Source: Diphasiastrum complanatum
Lineage: Eukaryota; Streptophyta; Lycopodiopsida; Lycopodiales; Lycopodiaceae
Assembly (NCBI GenBank): GCA_029204225.1
Contig: CM055101.1
Span: 6,719,132 to 6,783,131, forward strand
Reading direction: 5' to 3'
Length of the DNA stretch: 64,000 nt
The position numbers and the translations under genes are program-made. Of the stretch, positions 54,522 to 64,000 are shown in pieces. The notes beneath the pieces were generated by a model. That model saw nothing but the letters and a program-made list of their open reading frames with translations. It did no database searches and was not told where the DNA came from. Numbering within the stretch: position 1 is the stretch's first letter; each line of letters begins with the position of its first letter.

Positions 54522-55266
54522 CATAGTGGCACGTGGTACGCCATTATGGTGGTGGTACCGCCATTATGGTGCCGCCCAAAAATCCACGGTACCAGGGCGG
54601 CACCATTTTTTTATTTTTTATTTTTAAAAAATTAAATTTTTTTTTAAAAAAAATTAGTGGGCAATATGGGTATCAGCTTGAAGCTCTTGACGAGAGCAGT
54701 GCATTTATGCAGGTTGCCGGTGCTTTTAGCTTCAAAATGTGTTAGACAACTAAATAATGCACCTCTCAGTTTAGTAGTCACTAGTTAACCGTGAGCTCAG
54801 ATCTGTAAGGCCCCCGTTATGAGGAGAAGCCATTACTGAGCACGGTTGTTAGTATAGGGGGGGTCACCTATGAGACCATGACGGTTATGAGATGGCTAGA
54901 TTATAGTTTCTATATAGCAACAAGTCTTGGGGGGTTCGGGGGGCGGTAGCCCTCCGAGAAACAGGGGGTCCGGGGGGCGGTAGCCCCCCGGCAGGGGGTT
55001 TGGGGGGCTGAGCGAAAACACACTTTTTGGTGTTTTGCATCCCCTTGGTCCTTTGGCTGTTCGCTCTCGTCAGAACCGGCAACCTGTATAAATGCACTGC
55101 TCTCGTCAACAGCTTCAAGCTGATACCCATATTGCCCACTTGATTTTATTTTATTTTTTTTAAATTAAAAAAAATATTAAAAAAAAATATTATATATTAT
55201 GGTACCGCGGATCAGTATGGATCCGCGGTACCGGGATCCGCGGATCCTGGTACCGCTGGATCTATG
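54522..55266. mobile_element. Non-autonomous hAT element, 745 bp
   Basis: Left end CATAGTGGCACGTGGTAC and right end GGTACCGCTGGATCTATG are those of the 5-kb hAT at 32202. A perfect, non-repetitive 8-bp target duplication, ATAGAAAT, lies at 54514-54521 and 55267-55274. No transposase sequence. The interior holds a 485-bp segment with 66-bp inverted ends. Confidence 0.95.
54656..55140. mobile_element. Fold-back segment nested in the hAT MITE
   Basis: Arms 54656-54721 and 55075-55140 are inverted copies, 64 of 66 bp identical, starting AGTGGGCAATATGGG. Between them is a G-rich tract with two GGGGGGCGGTAGCC-type repeats (54938, 54970). No flanking duplication is clear, so it could be a nested foldback element or an inverted duplication made during gap repair. 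Confidence 0.7.
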
Positions 55267-55299
55267 ATAGAAATATATATATACGATATATATATATAT

Positions 55300-56662
55300 C
55301 ATAGAATCCCACGGTACCGCCATTATGGTACCGCCTCCTCTCTGGATCCTGCGCAGCCGGGTGACCAAACATGCCCATGCCGAAACAAAATGCAGCTAGC
55401 TCCTCCATGGGTCTGATAGGATCCAAACCAATGCGTGGGCCCACCCTGTGTCCCTGTCTGCGATCTGTGTTGGAGAGAGGAAGAGGGGATGCAGCATGTG
55501 TGCAACGTTGTGGATACTCCTGTGAAATTAGTTCCACCGCGTCTCCCCAGATACCCCTGAGCTCGGTCATCCTGCACATTATACTGGGGGTGGAAGAAAG
55601 TACAACGAGATAGCAGCAAAATACAGAAAAATGTAACATCAACCGACAAACAAACTATCAATCAATGAAAAAGATAAAGAGCAATTACATTATTATATTG
55701 CTTACCTCTTCGGCTACAAGATGGGCAGTTGCAAGAACTGTCCAATCCGATCCATGAGCTCGTACACCAATCCAAGTGTGGACCCCTCGCTGTCAGCCAT
55801 GCGGAGCACAATGTAAAGTGGACGCAGGAGGGATGACAATGTCTGCGCATCCCTCCGGAACTGGTCACCCCTCACCGTGGACGAAAAGTGCTCCCCATCC
55901 TGGGTGTGCTGAAACGTACTGGCACGCCAAAGATCGTTGGCAACCATCTGCAGAAGCTGTGCCCTACACTTGATAAGATGGTCGATGACCACCAAGTCAA
56001 AAGCAAAGCGTGTGGGGGCTGGCTTCCGAAGGTCCAACTGGCTGAACACCCAGAACATGGCAAGAACACGCCTCTTCCTGGTGACAAAAGTCACCAGGAA
56101 GAGGGCCTCAGGGATGATGGCTCTAACCCAAGGAAGTGCACCTATATCCCCCATGAGAAGGTCAATGTCGTGCACTGCACAGGGGGTATGGACGATGTGG
56201 GGGAACTCGGCCTCTAGGAGGACACCCATCTGAACCAGTTGGTGGCATTATCCGTCACCACCATAACGACATGTTGGGGGCCTATGGACAGGATGGCAGA
56301 CCTAATGACATCGAACATGAACTCGACAGAGATGACTCTCCCCCCCCACTGCAATCCACGGCCCTCAAAAACTGTGCTCATGCAGCTGGAGACCAAAATG
56401 TTGAGGATCGGCCTCCTCTTGACGTCAGTCCAGCCATCGGACATAATGCCACAACCGTATGTGGCCCAATGGCGCCTGAGAGACTCCATCTCTCTAGACA
56501 AGGACTCTACCCTATCTCTCAGCATGTGTGCGGAAAACCTCTGAACTAGGGACTCTCCAGCTAGGGCTAACAGACTGTGCAAGGCAGAAGGCCCTTTTAA
56601 AGGGCTCAGAGTCAGTGATGGCAAATGGAAGGTTCAGCTCATAAATCAAACTGGCCACAGCA
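55300..56662 (-). mobile_element. Internally deleted hAT copy
   Basis: Left terminus CATAGAATCCCACGGTACC, a variant of the family end, is joined at about 55333 directly to the transposase sequence that begins at 34553 in the complete copy. The right part ends inside the core at about 56662, so the BED finger and the right terminus are missing. It begins only 33 bp after the MITE at 54522-55266. Confidence 0.8.
55333..56650 (-). pseudogene. hAT transposase core, broken
   Basis: Minus strand, collinear with exon 1 and exon 2 of the transposase at 34477-35880. Shows SDGWTDVKRRPILN, VVTDNATN and the region to QLPIL, with a 2-nt deletion just after VTDNATN (about 56235) and another frame break near 56380. 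The exon-2 part keeps DRAQGYL-type frameshifted sequence. Inactive. Confidence 0.85.
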
Positions 56663-57143
56663 TAGCATCGAACATATGCCCGTTGGTGATGTTGGTTTTA
56701 GGAGTAATTTAGGAGAGATTGTCACCCCTGATCATGTTCGTAGAGATCCCACTGCAGGACGCCGGAGTTAGAGTCTAGATCAGAGAGGAGGAACAGATTA
56801 GAGCGAATGAGAAGAACAAAGAGGAGGCTTCTTTCTCATGAGTTGGAGCAAGTGCATGATGTGGTTAGTAGGGATGGAATTGATTTCATCACATTTGAAA
56901 GAGTTGCGATGACACACATACTGTGTAGATGTTGGTACATTAGTAGGGGAGTTGGATTTATATGGGGATGTCCAGTTGAGTACATTCAGAACAGGGTCCA
57001 TCACACATGTCGGTTCTTCGACAAGAGGTCTACAAGCAGGTGCGGGGATTTGTTTGACGTATTTGGATGCGGCTGCGACTTCGTCTAACCGATTGGATCC
57101 GATGGCCAATGTTGAGAATTTTGAGATGGTTTGTACGCCGGAG
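56663..57143. other. No recognisable gene
   Basis: Frames in both directions are closed or unrecognised. Lies between the hAT relic and the LTR-like direct repeat. Confidence 0.4.
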
Positions 57144-57529
57144 TTATGGGCTCGGCTCATTTTTACATTCGCCATGTCCATTTACATTTACTTTACTTTA
57201 CGAATAAGCAAGCCTTGGGCCCATTTTTATTCATTAGTGACACTTAGACTATATGGTTGGCCTTGGGCCTTATTATTCATTATTTGGACATTTGGACATA
57301 TTACTGAAGAGTGGGGGCCTTCTTGGAGGCCGCACTATTATCCCTCCCAACTGGGCCCTTACCACTAGAAGCTTCCTTTTAGGGCTTCCTTTAGGCTATA
57401 AGTAGGGAATCTGTGTCATTTGTTACTCAGCTGATGATATTGATCTCTCTCTTTAGTCTCCTTAATCTCTCTCTTTCCTGCTTTCTAGGGTTAAGTCTCG
57501 CTTATGTGATGCTTTCATAGCTTAGCTCT
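57144..57529 (+). repeat. LTR-like direct repeat, copy 1
   Basis: About 386 bp, repeated in the same direction at 63313-63690 with roughly 90% identity by eye. It carries promoter-like features: TATAAGTAGGG at 57400 followed by a CT-rich leader. Starts TATGGGCTCGGCTCATT and ends TTCATAGCTTAGCTC. Could be LTRs of one 6.5-kb element. Confidence 0.7.
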
Positions 57530-57884
57530 AGATCAGTTGTGGTTGCATTCGTAACTACCAATGAGAGGCAGAGAATCATTTGAGGGAGTAGATTCGATAT
57601 CTGTTGCGTATGTTACGCCCGTAGAGGTGCGTAGCCATCCCTCGTATAGGACCCCTAAAGAGAAGTCAAGAGCGGCCAAGGTTTAGAAAAATGAGACGTA
57701 GATATGTTGTTAAGAGGAGATATTGGGATAGGGTACATGCGACAATGAGAGATAGAGAGGAAATTGAGAGAGTTGAACCGGGTTCAGTGGAGTTTGGTAC
57801 ACCTGAGGAAGTGCATAGCCACCTTTCGTATAAGACCCATGAGGCAGAGTAGATTGGCAGATAGTAGATCTATGACTTGCCTAT
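57530..57884. other. No recognisable gene
   Basis: Purine-rich stretch with GTGCGTAGCC...TCGTATA repeated at about 57630 and 57810 (two short related segments). No coding frame recognised. Confidence 0.4.
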
Positions 57885-58840
57885 GTGGCATGCTACACAA
57901 GCCTATGGTAATCCTGCGTGGCTTATGACATGGGAAGTACCAATCCTACATGGTTTTCCACGTGGCAGGCCTATGTGGCTTGTCACGTGGGGCCCTCTCT
58001 CTCTCTCTCTCTAGGTCCACTCAAGCCTACCTGGCAAAGCCTGGTTGGCTTGCCACACAAGCCTATGTGGCAACCTGCAACATGCTTGCATGGCAGACAT
58101 GAGGCCGATGCCATGCCTATGTGGTCTTCCACGCAAGCCTATGCTAGGCCTACATGGCTTGCCACATGTTAGCTTTCGAGCCCACCTCTCTATCTCTCTT
58201 CTCTCTGGGTCCACTCAGGCCTCCATGGCAGAGCTCGATTGGCTTGCCGCACAAGCCTATGGTAGGCCTACATGTAGCAAACCCCAAGCTTGCATGATTT
58301 GCCATGTGGCAGGCCTACATGGCTTGCCATGAGGCAACCTATGATAGGCTTGGTAGATAGTAGGCCTATGTGGCCTATTACACAAGCCTATGGTAGGCCA
58401 TGTGGCAAGCCACACAAGTCTATGGTAGGCCTATGTGGCTTGCCACATGGCTAGTCCCAAGCCTACACAGTTTTTCACGTGGCAGGCCTACGTGGCTTGC
58501 CATGTGGCAACTTTCGAGCCCCAATCCTCTCTCTCTATGTCCACTTACGCCTACGTGGCAGAGCCTGGTTGGCTTGCCACGCAAGCCTGTGTTAGAGCTA
58601 CATGGTTTGCCATGTGGCAAACCCCAAGATTGCATGACTTGCCATGGGATAGGCCTACATGGCTTGCCACGTGGCAGTCTACGACAGGCTTGGTAGATAG
58701 CAAACCTATGACATGCCTATGCGGCCTGCTACACAAGCCTATGGTAGTCCTACGTAGTTTTCCACGTGGCAAGTCCCAAGCCTACATGGTTTTACACGTC
58801 GCAAGCCTATGTGGCTTGCCATGTGAAAACTTTTCGAGCC

Positions 58841-58881
<41 letters not shown>

Positions 58882-59275
58882 GGTCCAGTCAAGCCTACGT
58901 GGTAGAGCCTAGTTGGTTCTTCATGCAAACCTATGGTATGCCTACGTGGTTTTCCACATGGCAACCCCAAGTCTACATACATGTGTTCGACCTACGTGGC
59001 TTGCGATGTGGTAGCCTGCGACAAGCCTATGGTATGCCTACGTGGTTTTCCACGTGGCAACCCCAAGTCTGCATAATTTGACATGTGTTTGACCTACGTG
59101 GCTTGCCATGTGGCAGCTTGCGACAAGCTTGGCAAATAGTAGACCTATGACATGCATATGTGGCCTGCTACACAAGGCCTATGATAGGCCTATGTGGCTT
59201 GCCACGAGGCAAAACCCCAAACCTACATGGTTTGCCATGTGGCAGGCCTACATGACAGGCCACAATGAGACGACC
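57885..59275. repeat. Satellite-like array rich in CACGTGGC
   Basis: 1.4 kb of irregular repeats built from CCTACGTGGCTTGCCACGTG-type units, with a higher-order pattern: CT run, GGTCCACTCAAGCC, then GTTGGCTTGCC, at about 58014, 58208, 58539 and 58882 (spacings 194, 331, 343). TGCCACGTGGCA is palindromic, and many units hold a perfect or one-off G-box. No coding sense. Confidence 0.85.
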
Positions 59276-59725
59276 TCCGGCCACATTCAATCTCTGATTT
59301 GTGGGAGAGAGTTGTTTTCTTAAGGGGGCTCTTTTTTGTTTTTGCACCCCCTCCCCTTTCCTCGAAAAAATAAAGAGGCCCCATCCCCGAACCCCACAAA
59401 AAAGTTTTTTTTTTTTTTGGACCGGGGGGGAAAGAAGGAGAGCATTTAGCCTCCCCACACATTCTTTTTCTTAGGGTGGGGGAGAGGTCTACATTCCCCA
59501 TGCCTGTCTCCCCCCATTTTTGGGGGGGGGGAGGGAGGTGGGCCTTGGCACAACCCCCCCTTTACATTTTCCACTCTCTCTGCAACATGGAGGGGGCACG
59601 CGCAATTGAAAATAAAAAGAATGTTGTGCCATAGAGCACGGGGAGGGGGAGGATGGCTAAGTAGATCATCAATCGCCCGCTTTGAGCATCATCCACACGT
59701 CTCGACCACAAGCCGCCACCCAAAT
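59276..59725. other. Homopolymer-rich stretch
   Basis: Runs of C, T and G (for example T14 at 59405, G10 near 59525) and (C)n blocks. No gene recognised. Confidence 0.5.
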
Positions 59726-59727
59726 CA

Positions 59728-59845
59728 TCAACGACGGGCATAAACCCACTAGTATATATATCTATCTGTGTGTGTGTGTGTGTGTGTGTGTGGGACGTCC
59801 CGGAACACGTTCCGGGTTTTTGGCCCGGAACGTGACCCTACAATG
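59728..59845 (+). repeat. Composite repeat unit, copy A
   Basis: CATCAACGACGGGCATAAAC then CTAGTAT, a TA/TG repeat (to 59792), and the near-palindrome CCCGGAACACGTTCCGGG (59799-59816) followed by TTTTGGCCCGGAAC. The same order occurs at 61272-61400. Confidence 0.75.
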
Positions 59846-60123
59846 TTTTTTTTTTTCTCAGGTGCATTAGAATTGGTCAAATGCATAAGGTGCATAAGGT
59901 GCCCAAAATTGGTTCCGAAATGACTAGAAGCCAATGTAATCATGATCCTCTCCTTTTTCTCTCTCCTAATACCCATATTGCATGCAACTTTTTTCAAAAA
60001 AAGAACAAAAAGCACCCATGAATTGCAAATCGTGACTCCCCAGCAAATCGGGGGTCGGGGGTCGCAATTTGGATCGTTGTCCAAATCGCAAACAGTGAAT
60101 CGTTGCTGCATCTTTGAGATAAT

Positions 60124-60150
60124 ATATATATATATATATCATATATATTA
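60124..60150. repeat. (TA)n microsatellite
   Basis: About 18 bp of TA plus an interrupted extension. Confidence 0.85.
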
Positions 60151-60243
60151 AAGATATTTTAGAGAGCAAATGTAAGGGTGTTATTAACCCACTCTACTTT
60201 CTCTATTCAAACCTAGACCTTACTCTTTGCCTATTCATACATT

Positions 60244-61257
<1,014 letters not shown>

Positions 61258-61271
61258 CATCGGTTGCCTGC

Positions 61272-61292
61272 CATCGACGGGCACACCAGCTA

Positions 61293-61344
<52 letters not shown>

Positions 61345-61486
61345 ACATATCAAAGATGCATGAGGCATTTTGGAACACGTTCCGAGATTTTGACCCGAAA
61401 AGCTGTCCCAAAACACTTTATTTTAGCGTGGTTTTTTTCAAAAAAATTTGGCATTCTAAAACATTAGTTGCAATGGAACACGTTCC
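61272..61486 (+). repeat. Composite repeat unit, copy B
   Basis: CCATCGACGGGCACACCAG then CTAGTA, (TG)25 to 61342, GGAACACGTTCCGAGATTTT at 61372, and a second GGAACACGTTCC at 61475-61486. The two GGAACACGTTCC boxes bound a 115-bp segment that could be a small MITE. A further TG run follows at 61503. Confidence 0.75.
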
Positions 61487-63023
61487 GCTACAAACCATGA
61501 TATGTGTGTGTGTGTGTACATAGATAATACTCGATATACATACACACCAATGGAGCTTCCAACAAAAGTATCAATGGCAATTTTTATATGAAGGATCAAT
61601 TTTGGCAAAGAGCAAATATTATACAACAAGAGAATGTACTAGAATGAGATATACCAAATATAGAAAACACCCAAGCATGTTTTTGGCAAAAGAATATGTA
61701 ATCATCCAACATAGGATCGTTGGCAAAGTCAGTCATATACACATGGCATTCCAAGTGGAAGAAGCTAAAAGTAAACCACCAGCAAGGCTAGAAATCCATA
61801 CTGCATAGTTCCACAAAGTTGGTAACGACTTGGCTCACATACATCCCAACTCCACGTACCACGAGTGAGCACCAAGCCATCTCCCATTCTTTTCTGCAAC
61901 AACACAAAAAATCTACTAAGGTAAAACTAGAAGAACAAAAAGGTGTAACATAGGTAGGAATACTCATAACATAGACAACTATGTAAGCAAAAAGACTCCT
62001 GAACTTATACTGTATAAAAATATTCTAGTCCATTTGCTTAGTTTTCAAACGATATAATGTTAACAAGGGCAAGTCTGATCAAAAGTCTAGTTTTGCAAAA
62101 TATTACCTCTTATGTTCCTCATTGTGCTCATAGAATGACATTATTTTACAAATATATGCTTTAGCTCTGATTTGTTCCTTCATAAGCTATAAGTATACTT
62201 ATCTAGCAATAAACGTATTGTCATCCATATCCATGCATTTTGTTTCGGCATTGGTATAGTTGTGCCTATATTTCAATTAGTATCTAACTTTTTACTATTT
62301 TATAACCAAAGATAATCCAAATGATCAAAAATCGCCAAAATCATGGCTTCAGTTGATGGGGAAACAGATTCATTAAGTTTTAGCAAGCAAACCCCAAAAA
62401 CCCGACAACTCATACAAGCTATGACATTAACACCATGATAATGAAAGGGGTGAGAGACCCATGTGGCAATACGCATTTGTGAACCACCCGCTTACATGTC
62501 AACAACAAAGGTTGTCCATTGCATCTCATGATGAGAACTCGGATTAGGTCTCCAAACCCGAACCAAAGCATGTGTCCAATGTCTAATCCTAGCCTTATAT
62601 TATTATCAATGGCGTAGGTAGTGTCTTGGTAAATGTAGTCAATCAAATGAGAGAACTTGAGTGTCAAAGTTTGAATTACTTGTGGATCAAGCTTCAGCCA
62701 CCTACCTAGCACTTGTTCACACATGTGGGACCCAAAATATGTCAAAGAATAAGCCTCCAAGTCATCCTCCAACATTGGCATTTAGCCCAATCTAACTCAT
62801 GTGGCACATAGTTCGATTTCCAAGCTTGATTGCCCTTTCGAGAACATGTGACTTTAGGGTTAAGGCATAAATTTGACATAGGCTTGAGGCCTGATCGCAT
62901 ACCTTACATCCTAGTGGAGAAATACAAATGGCAAGAAGCACAATCTATTCCAAAAACCTATATTATTAATTAGGAGCATTCTCCACATAAAGGCCTTCCA
63001 AAAATAACTCGAGGAAGTTAGCT
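61487..63023. other. No recognisable gene
   Basis: Frames at 61602-61808 (plus) and 62419-62781 (minus, 120 codons, DPQVIQTLTLKFSHLIDYI) match no family I know. No repeat ends seen. The second is the best candidate for an unknown relic. Confidence 0.4.
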
Positions 63024-63250
63024 TTGTACCAAACAGGACCATTTGTGACGCACTTGAAAGTATTCACAAGTGAAGTTTTTGTTCATATTCCAAAAGAAAA
63101 ACAAACTTGCAAAAAGCTTGAAATGCATTTTTTTGGGTATAGTAGTGTCTCTAAACAATATCATCTCTTTCATCCAAGAAGACAAATTAATGTACTTGTA
63201 AAAGAAACTAACTATGATGGAAATGAGGAACATGTCCGTCATGGTTTGTA
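63024..63250 (+). pseudogene. Copia integrase C-terminal fragment
   Basis: 75 codons with THLKVFTSEVFVHIPKEK then LEMHFFGYSSVSKQYHLF, the conserved end of the copia integrase before RT. Nothing follows, and the LTR-like repeat copy starts 60 bp on. Confidence 0.8.
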
Positions 63251-63312
63251 ATACGTATGCACAAGATCACTGGGAATAGTGAATTGTCGATTATATTCTC
63301 CTACCAAAAAGC

Positions 63313-63690
63313 TATGGACTCGGCTCATTACATTCGCCACATCCATTTACATTTACTTTACTTTATGCATAAGCGAGCCTTGGACCCTTTTTTATTCATT
63401 ATTGACACTTAGACTATATGGTTGGCCTTGGGCCTTATTATTCATTATTGGGACATTTGGATATATTACTGGAGAGTGGGGGCCTTCTTGGAGGCCGCAC
63501 TATTATCCCTCCTAGTTGGGGCCTAGCCACTGGAAGCTTCCTTTTAGGGCTTCATCTAGGCTAAGTAAGGAATCTGTGTCATTGATACTCAACTGATGAT
63601 ATTGATCTCTCTCTTTAGTCTCCTTAATCTCTCTCTTTCCTACTTTCTAGGGTTAAGTCTTGCTTATGTGATGCTTTCATAGCTTAGCTC
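63313..63690 (+). repeat. LTR-like direct repeat, copy 2
   Basis: 378 bp, second copy of the repeat at 57144-57529, same orientation, small indels (for example the TATAAG of copy 1 reads CTAAGTAAGG here). Confidence 0.7.
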
Positions 63691-64000
63691 ATTTTCATTG
63701 TCGATTTCGTTTTTCAGTTTTCGTTTGTCTTCGTTTCCTACGCTCCATTATAAATAATAAATTAAAAAAAAACCCAATTATTTGGATCATTGGATTATGT
63801 ATTCTTTTCAGTTACTTTTGATTTTATTTTTTATCATGACTTATGATTTTCGGTCTCTAGCCCCTTTAGATTACCTTTTTATTTTTAATAGTGATAAACC
63901 ATCTAAACATATGTTCGACAAATGGGTCCACACGTCTTCAGTAGTACTTTGATACTTCTCGACCAACTTGTCCAGGTCCTATTAAGATTCTTGATGCAAT
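63691..64000. other. No recognisable gene
   Basis: AT-rich tail of the window with no repeat end or coding frame recognised. Confidence 0.5.

Noticed and set aside
61261-61298. Helitron 3' end (CTAGT)
   Set aside because: No convincing GC-rich hairpin just before CTAGT, and no Helitron 5' TC end or Rep/helicase found.
62419-62781. 120-codon minus-strand frame as a host gene
   Set aside because: No recognisable domain, no neighbouring exons and no start or splice context that supports it.

Overview
This window looks like nuclear DNA of a land plant with a large, repeat-rich genome. The signs are Ty1/copia and Ty3/gypsy chromovirus retrotransposons primed by initiator tRNA-Met, a hAT transposon with a plant-style DUF659/hATC transposase, a tRNA-derived SINE, short GT-AG introns and many long microsatellites. 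A relic of a Penelope-like reverse transcriptase and a decayed beta-class (bacterial-type) DNA methyltransferase gene hint at a seed-free plant or gymnosperm rather than a typical angiosperm, but the species cannot be fixed from sequence alone. I see no prokaryotic operon, CRISPR array or organelle gene cluster.

Layout. 1-5320: decayed gypsy chromovirus (gag, pol, chromodomain, 3' LTR). 5389-6110: Penelope-like RT relic. 6160-16030: head-to-head and truncated copia elements with LTRs, plus a gypsy integrase relic. 16034-22688: a 6.6-kb LTR element on the minus strand with a gag carrying four zinc-knuckle motifs and an aspartic protease, but no RT or integrase; a 296-bp MITE has split its protease. 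23575-24770: DNA methyltransferase pseudogene. 25262-29760: copia debris. 31893-32080: SINE. 32202-37198: complete 5.0-kb hAT element with 8-bp target duplication. 37540-51703: one host gene on the minus strand, homologous to the F420-0:gamma-glutamyl ligase (CofE-like) family, whose exons are scattered through introns holding a copia relic and a gypsy element. 52430-53580: a GC-rich hairpin-forming segment and a copia RNase H. 54522-56662: a non-autonomous hAT copy with perfect 8-bp target duplication and, 33 bp further on, an internally deleted transposase copy. 57144-64000: a direct repeat 6.2 kb apart, a 1.4-kb satellite rich in CACGTGGC, a composite palindrome/TG-repeat unit present twice, and a kilobase of (CA/CATA) repeat.

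The only clearly host-encoded, probably still coding gene is the CofE-like gene: fifteen exons were recovered by reading splice sites and frames. Everything else is mobile DNA, its remains or simple sequence. The hAT element is the only one with coding content and ends good enough to be recently active, and its related copies at 54-56 kb support that. Items of most interest are the methyltransferase relic, the dispersed CofE-like gene with one odd splice junction, a 47-nt retro-copied half of initiator tRNA-Met at 46268, the four-knuckle non-autonomous LTR element, and the nested hAT derivatives.
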